From Ancistrus triradiatus (lineage: Eukaryota > Chordata > Actinopteri > Siluriformes > Loricariidae), in assembly GCA_025084515.1 (NCBI GenBank), contig JAJAGP010000559.1, positions 202,501 to 266,500 on the forward strand: a stretch of DNA of 64,000 nt. The letters run 5' to 3'. Each line of letters begins with the position of its first letter. Within the stretch, counting starts at the first letter, position 1. This document shows, piece after piece, positions 47,762-61,097 of this stretch. A program made the position numbers and the translations under genes. The notes beneath the pieces were generated by a model. It searched no databases, had not been told where the DNA came from, and was given only the letters and a program-made list of their open reading frames with translations.

Positions 47762-48440
47762 CAAGCCTTACATCACTGACTGTAATGCAAAGCATCGGAA
47801 TGCAGTGGTCTAAGGCATGATGCCACTGGACTCTAGAGCAGTGGACACGTGTTCTATGGAGTGACAAATTACACTTCTCCAGCTGGCATGAAGAAGGACA
47901 AGTCTGGATTTGGCAGTTGCCAGGGCAACAGTACTTGTCTGACTGCATTGTGCCAAGTGTAACCAAAATTAAACCAAAGTTGGGTTTGGAATGTGGTGTG
48001 GGGTTGCTTTTCAGGATTTGGGCTCGGCCCCTTAGTTCCAGTGAAAGTAACTCTTCATGCTTCAGCATACCAAGATATTTTGGACAATTTCATACTCCCA
48101 GCTTTGTGTAAACAGTTTGGAGATGGCCCCTTCCTGTTCCAACATGACCAGTGCACAACGCAAGGTCCATGAAGACATGGATGAGTGAGTTTGGTGTGAA
48201 AGAACTTGACTGGCTTACACAGAGTCCTGACCTCAACCTGATAGAACACCTTTGGGATTGGTTAGAAAGGAGACTGCAAGCCAGGCCTTCTCGTTCAACA
48301 TCAGTGTTTGACTTCACAAATGCGCTTCTGGAAGAATGGTCAAAAAGTCAAATAAACACACTCCTAAACCTTGTGGAAAGCCTTCCCAGAACAGTTGAAC
48401 CTGTTAAAACTGCAGAGGATAGACCGACCTGACATAAAAC
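47762..48440 (+). pseudogene. Tc1-like transposase fragment of a fourth type
   Basis: Broken plus-strand frames read WTRVLWSDKLHFSSWHEEGQVWIWQLPGQQYLSDCIVPSV, then GPLVPVKVTLHASAYQDILDNFILPALCKQFGDGPFLFQHD-like sequence, then VKELDWLTQSPDLNLIEHLWDWLERRLQARPSRSTS and VESLPRTVEPV. Catalytic blocks WSD, FQHD and NLIE are all visible, but in different frames. It abuts the family 2 copy without a spacer. Confidence 0.78.
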
Positions 48441-49335
48441 CCTATGGATTTTATGTATATAGTTCAAATCCTTAAATATCTATACGCACTCACACACACT
48501 CTAATAGGTGTTACTCATACTAATATATACATATACACTAATACCTAATAGGTGGCGCCAGAGATCTACTTCTAGGAGGCGCCTCTTGATGACTGAATGC
48601 AACCGACGGACTTTCTTCAAAAATACGGCTGTTGTTGATGCAGCTCACCTTTACCAAAGTAGTTTTCTAGTTTGAACCAATTTCAAAATGTTTGTGTAGG
48701 ATGCTGCCTAACTTTACACAGACAGTGCTCCATAGAAATTACAGGGAACTTTATATCATTAAAATTCACTAAGCAACTGAGCAAAAAGTGAGAATAAAAT
48801 AAAACACTACTTAAGCTATCTGATTACCTCACTGTCTCATCAGACCATTTGTGACTTCCATTTGTTAGAAAGCATTTTTGCTAGCCAATTTTGTGACTAC
48901 ATTTAATACTGTTCAAACAGAAACAATGATATTTTTTCCATTTTACCATTTTTTCGTGTTTAACCCCAATCTTTCCTGTCGGGATTGTAGGGGTTCTTGT
49001 CTTGGAAAAACACAGGGCACAGGTGTAAGCATGCATTGTAGATCTAATTCCAGGCCCCTGCAGAGCTGGGTAGGGGTAGCTATTGCTGTACCAGGGGATG
49101 ATCTCCTGGAGAGCTCAGTCTTTTCTCTGCAGCAGCTAAATATCAGAAGTTATGAGAACGAGTGACTCTTCATTGCTTAGAAAAAATGCTGAGAAACAGG
49201 AGACTGAATTAAAAATATTTTTTTTGGCTGGGAAAGCTGCACACTAGCATATACCAGCATTAAATTCTCACAGTTAGTATGCTGTAATAATAAAATGTGT
49301 TTTCTTGTCTTTTTTATCATGCAGGAGGACTTTCC
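48441..49335. other. Intergenic sequence without recognised features
   Basis: No exon, repeat family or RNA gene recognised. Confidence 0.45.
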
Positions 49336-49543
49336 TTTGACATTTACATTTACAGCATTTAGCAGACGCCCTTATCCAGAGCGACTTACAATTGATACAA
49401 TCTTACTATCCAAGCAATTGTGGGTTAAGGGTCTTGCTCAAGGACCCAACAGTGACAGCTTGGCAGAGGTGGGATTTGAACCCTGGACCTTGGGGTCCAT
49501 AGTCCAGTACCTTACCCGCTAGGCTACCACAGTCCCTAGACAT
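49336..49543 (-). repeat. tRNA-derived SINE, reverse copy
   Basis: The tail block CAGCATTTAGCAGACGCCC and CTTATCCAGAGCGACTTACA come first. GGATTTGAACCCTGG (B box, reversed) and CCGCTAGGCTACCACAGTCC (A box, reversed) follow. It is fuller than the 45377 copy, with an extra GGGTCTTGCTCAAGGACCCA block. Confidence 0.85.
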
Positions 49544-49756
49544 AAGTAACCTAAAGCCAAATTCTTGGCTCTTTTTGTTTTTCGAAAGAAAGTTGTATTT
49601 ATTTATTTATTTTTGTAAAAAACAAAACACAACAAACAAAGAAATAAAAAAGCAGTTTTCCTTGTGGGACCAAAATGTTAACAATAAGGTAAAAGATGAT
49701 ATACGTTCTGTCTTTGTGGGGACATTTGGTCCTCACAATGATATATAAAGTTGACA

Positions 49757-49759
<3 letters not shown>

Positions 49760-49809
<50 letters not shown>
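49760..49809 (+). repeat. (AC)n microsatellite
   Basis: About 25 AC units. Confidence 0.97.
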
Positions 49810-49811
<2 letters not shown>

Positions 49812-50379
49812 TAAAGAGACTTCAGAAATGTGATAAGCTTAAAAGCAGTACTCCTGAACTGCAGAGGGCAACCTCACATAACGTCACATAAATCAACCGA
49901 ACATCAACAAGCCACTGGTGCTGCTGTCACAAGACTTGAGAAATACAGTTTAGCGATGTTTTAATTTAGCTCACAATTCTGCTTATCAAGCATAAAACGA
50001 CCTAAAACATGACTAATACATAAATATTAAGTGCACTATTTTCACAAGTAAACACATTATTATCAACTGTTTGTCGTTTAATAGTCGTTAAATAATGTTT
50101 TGTACTTACATTGTACAGAAAATTCGTCACTTCAGTGGTTTCGAATTTATCCGTCATTTTTACCGAGTACAGCCGAAGGAAACCGCTATGCATTGTGGAA
50201 CGTTAGTTCATAAGTAGTGTACATCGGTTGTCCACTATATTTACGGTGCATTGTGGGTAACAAAGTAGTGTACTATATCGGGAATCGGTTTGTCCACTGA
50301 GAATTCGGACAGCCATACAAAATGGCCGACACACTAAATAGTAAATAGGGTACGATTTCAGAAACAGCCAATAACTTGT

Positions 50380-51550
50380 TACCCCAATTCATAGGAGTGG
50401 AGAAAATTGTACCCTAACAATTTCAGAGGCATCTGCGTGAGCAGTAACCTGGGTAAAGTTTTCAATAGCATATTAAATAACAGACACCTGACTTGTGTCC
50501 TGATAAACAGTCAAATTGGCTTCCTTCCAAATCGTCAAACTACTGACCATATCTACACTCTACATACCGTGATTAACAAACATGTACACCAAACTGAAAA
50601 TTGTAAGTAGATTTCAAAAAGGTGTTTGATTGTATGTGGCATGAAGGGTTGTGTTATACACTCCTACATAATGAATTTATTAAATTAAATTATTGTACTT
50701 TAGAAAACTTTAGTTCTTCTCTCAAAAGAGAGTAATGAAACAGGGCTGCAGTCTGAGTCCAACACTGTTTAACATCTGAATTAATGAGTTATCTTAAAAA
50801 AGATCTCTAAATTTCTACAGTTGAGTCCCAAAGAAACCCTACAATTTAAAGCACTATGTGGCCAAAAACTAGCCCCTGTAAGGAGTCCTCTCAGTCAGCT
50901 TGTTCTAGCCTTCAAACAGGTCCTAACCTACAACAACTAAACTGACCTGTCCCAACAGCACCATCTGAACAACAACCAACTCATTGCCAACAGTACGTAC
51001 GGTACAGTACGGTATCCAGAATACTGGGAGATCCAAATCCAGGCAAAAAGTAAATAGCAATGTTTTTGTACAATAAACTGAGCATACAAATTGGAACTGT
51101 ATCTCCTGACTGTCAGAGATCCACAAAAGAGATGGATTCTGACCAAATACCAGCTCAGTAGCCACATCCTATAAAGGAGCGGATATAAACAATCCTGCCT
51201 GCCCAGAGAGAACAAGTATGTGGTTACTGTGGGAGCTTCTTCACTGCCAAAAGTAGAAAGAAAATCTTGAAAATTTCACAGACAGATTCAAATAGCTGAT
51301 CCCAAATTATGAAACACTTACTAAAGTAGAAAAATTAAAGATAATTCTCCAGGAGGGGCACACAGCACCCCTTGCTGCACAGTATTTATCAGCATGTCAC
51401 CAACTGATAGACAGTGGATAAAACTTTACCATAACCCACTGCTCACTGTTTATAGTAACTTTAATTTTTAACTTTAAACTTTAAAGTTGAATTTTTGTTG
51501 TAATGCTGTGGCAATTTTGTTATCACTACAGTCATGCCAATAAAGCTACT
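50380..51550 (+). pseudogene. LINE ORF2 remnant with CATGCCAATAAAGC 3' end
   Basis: The open piece YPNNFRGICVSSNLGKVFNSILNNRHL..NSQIGFLPNRQTTDHIYTLHTVINKHVHQTENCK matches the NYRGIxVSSxLGK and GFxPxRxTTDHIxTLxxLI blocks of a fish non-LTR reverse transcriptase. Decayed downstream text follows (FDCMWHEGL, the QGCSLSPTLF-like block near 50750). The 3' end is GTCATGCCAATAAAGCTAC at 51532-51550. The middle is deleted and full of stops. Confidence 0.7.
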
Positions 51551-51560
51551 TTGTGTGTGT

Positions 51561-51580
51561 CCCTACTCTCTCTCTCTCTC

Positions 51581-51623
<43 letters not shown>

Positions 51624-51677
51624 CTCTCTCTCTCGCTCTCTCTCTCTCTCTCGCTCTCTAGCTCTCTAGCTCTCTTT
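51561..51677 (+). repeat. (CT)n microsatellite
   Basis: CT repeats with scattered CTCGCT and CTAGCT interruptions, directly after the LINE 3' end. Confidence 0.96.
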
Positions 51678-51865
51678 CAAAAACCAATGCACCAGAGGAC
51701 CAAATGTTGCCACAAGAATAAGAAAAGCTGACAATTTTTACCCGATGGGGAGATTTTGCTGCTTTCCACAAAAACTGCAATTTGTCATGGAAAACCAAAA
51801 GTGCAAAAATATTTGTTTTAGGTTACAAGTTAGGGTGCAGGTGGAGTGTGACTATGGAGGCTTAG

Positions 51866-52012
51866 CCAGTTAAAGAACTTAACTGTGGAGAAGGTCACGG
51901 GTTCAACTCTAAACTCTGCGAAGATGACACTGTTTAGTCCTTGAGCAAGGCACTCAACCCACAATTGCTTGGACTGTAATCAGGGCGTCTTCCAAATTTA
52001 CAAAATGTAAAA
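51866..52012 (+). repeat. Degraded tRNA-derived SINE
   Basis: The B-box-like ACGGGTTCAACTC and the tail CACAATTGCTTGGACTGTAA..GGGCGTCTTCCAAAT match the SINE family of 45377 and 49336. Confidence 0.6.
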
Positions 52013-52106
52013 CTAACTATGTAGCATTAATTAGCTAGGGTAATATTATGTCAATTGCAAGTCTCCATAATGATACACAAATATTAGGTTAAGATTAGGG
52101 TAGGCA

Positions 52107-53522
52107 TACAGTGGTGCTTGAAAGTTGTGAACCCTTCAGAATTGTCTATATTTTCTATAGTTAATTTGAATGTGAAATTAGAGTCAGGTGTTTTCAATCA
52201 ATGGAATTGGATCAGGTGTGAGTGGGCACCCTGTTTTATTTAAAGAACAGGGATCTATCAAAGTCTGCTCTTCACAACACATGTTTGTGGAAGTGTATCA
52301 TGGCACGAACAAAGGAGATTTCTGAGGACCTCAGTAAAAGAGTTGGAAGTTGAAAAAGGCTGGAAAAGGTTACAAAACCCTTTGTAAAAGAGTTTAGACT
52401 CCACCAATCCACAGTCAGACAGATTGTGTACAAATGGAGGAAATTCAAGACCATTGTTCCCCATTGTTCCCCATTGTTCCCATCCCCAACAAAGATTACT
52501 CCAAAAGCAAGGCGTGTAATAGTTGGCGAAGTCACAAAGGATGCCAGGGTAACTTCTAAGCAACTGAACTCCTCTCTCGCATTGGCTAATGTTAATGTTC
52601 ATGAGTCCACTGAAGAAGAACACTGAACAATAATGTTCAGTGTGCATGGCAAGGTTGCAAGGAGAAAGCCACTGCTCTGCGAAAATAACATTGCTGCTCG
52701 TCTGCAGTTTGCTAAAGATCATGTGGACAAGCCAGAAGGCTGTTGGAAGAATGTTTTGTGGACAGATGAGACCAAAATAGTACTTTTTGGTTTAAAAGAA
52801 AGGTGCCTTCCAGCATAAGAGCCTTATCCCATCTGTGAAACATGATGGTGGTAGTATCATGGTTTGGGGCTATTTGCTGCATCTGGGCCAGGACGGCTTG
52901 CCATCATTGATGGAACAATGAATTCTGAATTATATCAGAGAATTCTAAAGGAAAATGTCAGGACATTTGTCCATGAACTGAATCTCAAGAGAAGGTGGAT
53001 CATGCAGCAAGACAACGACCCTAAGCACACAAGTCATTCTACCAAAGAATGGTTAAAGAAGAATAAAGTTCATGTTTTGGAATGACCAAGTCAAAGTCCT
53101 GACCTTAATCCAATCGAAATGTTGTGGAAGGACCTGAAGTGAGCAGTTAATGTGAGGAAACCCACCAACATCCCAGAGCTGAAGCTGTTCTGTACAGAGG
53201 AATGGGCTAAAATTCCTCCAAGCCGGAGGAAGCCATTACAGGAAATGTTTAGTTGAAGTTACTGCTGCACGAGGGGGTCACACCAGATACTGAAAGCAAA
53301 GGTTCACATACTTTTGCCACTCACTAATATGTAATATTGGATCATTTTCCTCAATAAATAAATGACTAAGTATAATATTTTTGTCTCATTTGTTTAACTG
53401 GTTTCTCTTTATCTACTTTTAGGACTTATCTGAAAATCTGATTATGTTTTAGGTCATATTTATGCAGAAATATAGGAAATTCTTAATTCTTAAGAGTTCA
53501 TAAACTTTCAAGCTCCACTGTA
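52107..53522 (+). mobile_element. Tc1-like transposon, family 1, shortened left terminus
   Basis: TACAGTGGTGCTTGAAAG at the left and CAAGCTCCACTGTA at the right. The left terminal repeat jumps from TCTATATTTTC to TATAGTTAATTTGAA, losing about 180 bp, while the right repeat is complete. Confidence 0.88.
52301..53298 (+). pseudogene. Tc1 transposase, family 1, multiply disrupted
   Basis: It starts at the ATGGCACGAAC near 52301 (MARTKEISEDL). Frame is lost within 40 codons, and a 10-bp unit CCATTGTTCC is triplicated at 52452-52482. Later blocks are clear: KARRVIVGEVTKDARVTSKQL, WTDETK (first Asp), ASGPGRLAIIDGTMNSELYQRILKENV, MQQDNDPKHTSHSTKEWLKKNKVHVLE, then TGG to TGA at the W of EWPSQSP, followed by NPIEMLWKDLK. 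It ends near GHTRY. Confidence 0.85.
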
Positions 53523-53572
53523 GGTGTAGCATTAATCGGCTACAGTAATCATTATGTCATATAAGACAGACG

Positions 53573-53626
53573 TGTGTGTGTGCGCATGTGTGTGTGCGTG
53601 TGTGCTTGTGTGTGTGTGTGTGAGCC
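53573..53626 (+). repeat. Imperfect (GT)n
   Basis: GT repeats with GCGCAT and GCTT interruptions. Confidence 0.85.
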
Positions 53627-54660
53627 TGTGGCAGATATCAGAAACTTCCCATTAGAGCAGTGGTATATCAGAGACTGACAGCCTAAGCCTTTTTAGTCAT
53701 TGGAATAATTTACATGAAAACAAATATAAACAATTTGAAAAACAATGCTTTGCTTAGCCAAAGACACCACAGTTTCGTTGTTTTTAAAATTTACAGGAAT
53801 TGAACTCTCACTGCAAATCCAGGAATCCAAGGTCATCAAACCAATTGGATCTCAGAAGGCAGTTTGAATTTAAAATTAAAAATTAAACCCTAGAGGAAAT
53901 AACACTACCTGCTGCACTACTATATCTCCCATGTTCCCTAAACCTTTAAGTGGTAACCCACTCTTATAGTAGAGGACAGGTAAAATAATCATATTTTCTA
54001 AGAAAAATCAGTTGGACTTAAAAATATTTGATAGGCATTGTAATTTTGGCATGATAAGCTATGATGTAAACCATCAATTTTTTGTTCCATTTCTTTATTT
54101 CACAATTTTTTTTCACTACATTTTGCTATTTCACTTTTGTTACACTTCTTTATTAAAGCCCTCAAAGACATAGTTTTCAACTATAGTTTCCATCCCTTAC
54201 AAAAGTCTCATTCTTCTAGCATATCAGTTTTTACATATTAAAGCAGAACTGCTGCCCTGCCATCATGCATATGTTAAGATGGTATGTGTAAATAAATAAA
54301 AAAAACACACACACAAAACTATTTTAAACATAATGTAGTGCAGAGGCTGTAAAATCATTTACTACACATATAGTGCATTTAATTATGCTTGCAGCATTGA
54401 ATATCCTAAAATTCTTCAATAGGTTGTAATGCAGCTACCATGAATTAATAAATTTCACATGAGCATGAAAAAACAATTAAAAGTCATCTGCCTGCTTCTG
54501 CTATCTCTGCCCATGGCACACTGGGCCTTCATTTAACATCCATTTGTCTCCATGATGAATTTCCTATTTTTACCATCAGTGGATGAGTTGTGAATTATAG
54601 ATGCAGCCAAGCTGGAAATAAAATAGTGTCACTCAGCATTTCCAGAGAGAGGTTGGAAGG

Positions 54661-54710
54661 GTGAGAGAGAGAGACACAGAGAGAGACAGAGTGAGTGAGA
54701 GAGAGAGAGA

Positions 54711-54767
<57 letters not shown>

Positions 54768-54770
54768 TAT

Positions 54771-54816
<46 letters not shown>

Positions 54817-54838
54817 GAGAGCAAGAGAGAGAGAGAGG
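54661..54838 (+). repeat. Compound (GA)n-(GT)n microsatellite
   Basis: Alternating blocks of GAGA and GTGT; the Ser/Leu and Thr/His frames across it are artefacts. Confidence 0.95.
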
Positions 54839-55962
54839 CAGGTTTTTGCTAATAGTGAGCAATATTAGGTCACAGTCCTCTTGAGAAGGGCGTTTATCAC
54901 TAGGGTCAAAGGCATGATGTATCGCCATAGCAGTGAGAAAAAGAATGGCGGGATAATTACAGCGTTCAAAGGAAAGTGGAAGGGACGCGGTTTAAATTGT
55001 TTTGTTTCCCTGGAGCTGGAAGCTGGCCCTTGAGTGACACATCAAAATTGGAAGCAGTTATTTATGTCTTCCAGCTAATTGGAGAATTTAATAAGGTTTC
55101 TGAAAGAGCCAGTCAAAATGTAACTCTTTGGTAATAGATTGCATGTCTTTGCCTTTCTCATATAATTTATTTTTTCCAACCACCAGGTTCTTTCTTCTTT
55201 CTTGTTTTTTCACCAGCTTCAGTTCTTTTATCACATCCATATGTGTTTGAAGAATATTTCATTCCAGAATCATGAGCATTAGCATAAAGAAGGACATCAG
55301 CCTCCACTTTTCTCAGGAGGCTTTGCATAAGATTTGGGATTTGCTTCATGTCAGCCACAATAACATTAGTGAAGATAGGCACTGATATTGGTGACCCTGA
55401 GTTATAATCAGCATTCCAATTTATCCTAAAGATATTGGATGTGATTGAGGGTTCTGCACTTGATAGGTGATTGTCGTCACCGTGTTGTGAATATTGTCTC
55501 TACTGTCTCTCATTTGATTTTCATAAAGCTAACCTTAATAAAGCTCTTGTCATTCTGAGAAATATTGCTAAACTATGAAGTACATAGTTCTTAGCGTCAT
55601 TCACACTGTCTTCTTGCCATGCTGTTTTCTTGAATGTGCCGGTAGATTAGTCATGATTGCACAGCTCAAGTTTATACCCACTCAATCCAATTGAGGGGCA
55701 TGGGAAGCCAGGGTGTAACTAGCAGAAAAGTGCACAAGGCGAGCTGTGATGTGACAGCGCTAACCACTGCACCACCATCCCATCCTTTTACTAAGCATAT
55801 CTTTGAAGCCAGCATAACTATGAAGGTGTGCAGTTTTTAGTGCCTTATTTATTGAGCATAGTGATCCAATATTACATATCTGTGAGTGACAGAATTATGG
55901 GAACCTTTGCTTTCAGTAACTGGAGTGATCTCCTTGCATATAAGTAACTGTTGATCAGTCAT

Positions 55963-55965
<3 letters not shown>

Positions 55966-56018
<53 letters not shown>
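55966..56018 (+). repeat. (TA)n microsatellite
   Basis: About 26 TA units. Confidence 0.95.
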
Positions 56019-56021
<3 letters not shown>

Positions 56022-58404
56022 ATATCAAAACCCAGTGATTGCTAGTGTTATTTGCCTGGTTTCCGATTATTTGATAGATGAATGAAACTCAAAAAGAGAA
56101 CTGCTGTGAAGGTTCATTGGTGTTTTCTTTTGTATTAATTGTTTTACCCTTATTATCTTTTGATGTAACCCTATTCCAGTAATCTGTAAGGCTGTTGATG
56201 GTGGAGTGGGTGCTCACTGATGTCTCAGAGTGTGCTCATATCTTTGTTACATTCTTTTCTCTTTCCTTCAGCAGTTATGTATGCTATTTTTGCAGCCAGA
56301 TGTAATAGTGGTGAGGGTTCCAGTTGCCAGTGCTGATGAAAAATCGTGATACACTTTATTTTACCTGCCTGATTGAATGGTGTTGTATTATCCTGATGCA
56401 TTACTCTTGTGGTCGTTTGTTCTGTTTTTCATCTTGAACCCATTTGTCCTACCTGCTTTGCTGAATAATCCCTCCACCAGAGATAATACATAGTTATCTT
56501 AGGCTTGTATGCTGCTTTTTGGCCTTGAAAACCCAATCCATAAAGCTCCCAATAAACAATTTCTGTGTTGCGTATGGAGCAAGCATTCCAAGCAAGTACA
56601 GTTTTTTTTATTTTATGTGCAACACAGTTAGGGACTTTGTGAACCCACTCTTTCGCATTGTGTTTCCTCTGAATTAAAGGCTAAGCTGTTGTTGCTGCCA
56701 GTTATTTGTGCTTCACAGTAGCTCTTCACAGTAACACTTACAGATGATTGGGACACCTATAGAACAACAAAAACTTTACAAACTGATTGTTGGAATGGTA
56801 GCACGCTGTGGCAGTGTCATGTTGAAAGCCATTGTTTGTCCATGGATTGTTTGTCTATGGAAAGGCCCGTGATTATCTATGGATACTGCACCACTGTATA
56901 CAGGTATGTGCCAGTTAATGTCCATATGATCAACATCTGTTCGCTTTAGCTGCTGTGGTCTTAAAAATTATAATAAATTATAATAAGAAATAATAATCAA
57001 GTTGCAGCTGTAAACAACTGAGTATGTGTTTAAGTAACTACCTTACCAGTCTTGTGCTCGCTTGCTCATTAGTTCATGTCTGCACTAGAGACTGTTCTAA
57101 TTTGGTTGATGTGTTTATAGGCTTTGTTGTAAATAGTACTCCTTTGCACACTACCTGTATATTCTTTCTAATCTATAACTATATAAATTGGTTCACATTC
57201 ACTTGTTCAGTCTCTGTTTCATCTGGTTGATCTTCTAGGTTGTTTGTAATACTGTCTATCAGTGCGTTTTTGGCTTCCATCATACCATCATACCATCCAT
57301 CAGGTCCATCATAACATCTTCTTAAGTGTTATGGCTATTCCCAGAAAGGGTCATACATTACTGTGTTTTCTATTATTATTGTGACTTTCCATAAATTAAA
57401 AATACTGTGGCATTAGAGAAGCTGTGTAGATGGTGGCTTTCCACTTGTGTTTTCAGCTGTATCTCTGTTGCATTTAAGTACTGTTTGCACACTGTTTTCT
57501 TGCAAAAATGCCCTTTATATATATTTACATTACTGTCACATAAAAAGACTGGGTGACTATGGTCAATGTCCATTTCGGTCAATGTCCTGTTTCACAGAGC
57601 GTAATACAGACGTTAAACGGCATACATCTGTATTTAAATTTATGCATATGCTGGCAATGAGGCTGAAATAGACAAACCAAATAATAATAAAATGTGTTCA
57701 CATAATTCTGGCACTATAGTTTACCTTAGTCAATAATTCTTCGTGTATTGTATATTCACACACATAATTCTCATAGTCATCTTTCCCTCATGTTTCATCT
57801 TTCTTTTCCCTCTTTCCCTTTCGAATAATGTAAATACTTGTCATTACCTGGAGCCTACAACCAGAAAACAGTTTAGCCTCACCACCCCATCAAACCTACC
57901 CATCTTTCTTACTGTGATCACCAAGAAACTTTAGTGTAGATGAACCTGAGATTTCATGTGCCAGATGAGCAAGACAAGCGAAACGTTAATCATGTTTGAT
58001 AACAGGACATGACTAAAGAGGTGAGAGAAACATTCATGCAGCGTCTTTGTGCTCATTCATTTGGAAACACAAAGAGGCAGGCAACAATTAAAGTCAGCCA
58101 ATTGGAACCTACTTGAGTCTCACACTCTTAGTTATAAAGGAAAAGCCTTATGGGATATGAGACCCAGATGCATTTTTCAAAGGCATCTCAGTATATCAAA
58201 TTGTAGTTCAATTTATTGTTTGACATCTCTTTCTACAGCCCCTCATTGGTGATTCCTTCCATGGTGCAGTGTGTTTAGCCTACCTGCCACTGCCGTCTCT
58301 ATTCCCCCATCACAGACCAGTTGTCATGGCAACCTGCTCAGTAGCTGTCATCCCAAGGTTAAGAGCCAATAAAACAGAGAAATACTGCAATTACTACATA
58401 ATGT

Positions 58405-58406
<2 letters not shown>

Positions 58407-58469
<63 letters not shown>
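58407..58469 (+). repeat. (AC)n microsatellite
   Basis: About 31 AC units. Confidence 0.97.
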
Positions 58470-58474
<5 letters not shown>

Positions 58475-61030
58475 CCATCTGTGCTTTCTGTATCTTCTCC
58501 AGTGTGCACTGCATTTGGGTTGGGAATAGCCATCAATGAACGAGTTCAGATCTACCAGTTACAGCAACTCAACAAGAAAATAAGGGTCTATTTATTCCCC
58601 TTTAGACAGTGTATGACATGAATTCACTTATAAAATGTTAACTTCACCAATAAAGCACTAAAACATGGGTTTGTTTCTGATCTGATGCTAATTTCTGGTT
58701 ACTCTGTGTCATATGGTAAATAGATAAAGTAAAATACTGTAGTGGGATAAAGGACTCAGTGGAGTGTTATGCAGAAAAGCAGATTCTACCTTCAGAATTC
58801 ATAATATCTACAGAAACTTATTTCCTACAGGATGGTTTTACTTCTTATAACTAAATTTCTATTTAAAAATGTAGTTTATTCCTGGCAATGCAAATGATGT
58901 AAAATGAGTTTGTACATGACGTACAGTTAGCAACCTATAGAATACAATGGCACTTGGTAAATGTAGTTGATCAAGATTTATGTGTTTATTCAACATTGTA
59001 TAATGGCCATGAAGTGTTCTTGCTTATCTTTCAACGATCCATTGCAAGGAGCTGACACCTGACACCAGTAGGCAGTCCTAATAGGCCCAGGCAGTGATGG
59101 GTGACTCGGATAGAGGGAAGCAATGTGAGATGTTGTTGTAGAAGCAGTATATTTAGAAGAACCCCATATGAGGAATGATTAGATGGCATTATTGTGCACA
59201 AGCACTCAGGCTCATTCTTCTCCTTAATCCATCAGAGTGAGCTCAGTTCTGATCAAATTATTGATTGACTGCAACAGACTGATATGGCAAAGTGATTGTT
59301 TTGGCATTTTGGCTGTGTTCTTACATCTGCTAATTCAAATTTTAGAGGTTACAAAGAACACCATCAGTGAGATTTCAGTACTCATACATTGTTCTGAATA
59401 TGAATTATTGGTGATATTGTATTGCCTTTAATATTTTGGGCAAAAGAATACTAAATCTACTTTGAAATTCACTCAGTGGCCACTTCTGTTTGATCTAACA
59501 AGAGTTCTTGCTTTCATCCAAAAGAGCAGACCTAAATACAGTATGGATTGATAAAAGTGTTAGAAACATAATTTAGGCTTTCTACTTTATCTCAAAGGTA
59601 CACCACTAAATATACAGATGGTGTATGCGATTTGAGTAGATTGATGCTCAGGGAACCAGTTTGCTTTGTAACTTCACACAGCAATCATTGGAAAAATGCA
59701 TCAGAAAACTCATAGCCATAATGGGGTAAAAATGACCAGAAAAAGCTTAGGCACTGGGTGGTATTTAAGTACCTACTCAATATTAAGTGATCTAATGATT
59801 TTCAAGAAAAACACTCCATACCAATAACACCAGTCAGTGGACATATAGGCAGCATGATTCCGTGGATTTATGCTGTTTAAAACTAATTCCATTTTTCCAA
59901 TTTTAATCTTTCAGTTTAACCTTTCAGCTGGCCTTTGGACTTTAATGTTAACAGTGGCCACATAGCCCTTTTCTTAGCTAAGTGGAATCTGACATGGTCA
60001 TCTGCTGCTGTAGCCCATTTATTTTATGGTTCACTGCACTGTGCTCTGGGAGAAACCCTTGTGTGTAGTACAGAAGCGCTACATTGTATGGTGTTATTAC
60101 AGCATTTGTGGACTGTAGAACTGGCCTAGTATATTAACAAGACTAAGTATTAACATAAAGGGAATGAACAAAATAATATAACACCCTCACCCTGCATGTA
60201 TGTGGTGGGATGCTAAGCCATTCTAGTACTTGGGGTGCCATGATTTGCAGCTTTGTAATTCTCAATATACAGGATTTATTGTGACTACATCATAAAAGGT
60301 TGGTTTCTGTCTTGCAACCCAAAATTTTAATTTTATAGTTGACAAATGCTGTAAATAGTCTATCAGTCTCATATAACTCACCTGTTGAGCTGCAGTGTTT
60401 AGAACTATATACATATTTTTTCTCCTTTTCGGTCAGTTTTCCATGCTGCTTCTGTTATTCTGACCATATCTGTGTACAATGAACTGCCAAACATCTGGGG
60501 ATGCCAAAAATGTTTTAATTGTCATTAATTGTGGCCATGAGAAAGAAAAACAGTAATTAAATGTTAAGTCTAATAATTTTGGGGTTAATTAAACCATGTA
60601 TAATTAATATCTGATGTATGAGAATAGAAAGTAAAATTGAGATCCCTTTGAAATTTGCTTGACCTTATAGGAACATTGCCATTCTTTAGTGGGCCACAGC
60701 AATCTGAGACAGAGCAGAGAAAAACAAAAGGGAAGTCACAATTACTAACTGATAGAAATTGATAATAAGAAATTATTTTCTTCTTGCAACAGTACACTTC
60801 CTAAAGTTGATTGGCTGTCTCTGGACCACGCTCCCTCTTCTGCTTTTTGGTTATGGTGAGGTTGATTAATTCTTTTTTTGGATGGTCATTTGTCTGCAGG
60901 GCAGGACCTGTCTATTTCTCTCTTATTCACTCTGAAGCCATCTGTGATAAATTACCATTTCTCCTCCACCTCCACCACAGCAACCTCTTCCTAGCTAAGT
61001 GCTTTGGATTAGTGACCCTTTGTGTAAAAT

Positions 61031-61036
<6 letters not shown>

Positions 61037-61087
<51 letters not shown>
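61037..61087 (+). repeat. (TA)n microsatellite
   Basis: About 25 TA units flanked by GTGTGTA and TACACACA, making a small palindrome. Confidence 0.95.
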
Positions 61088-61097
<10 letters not shown>

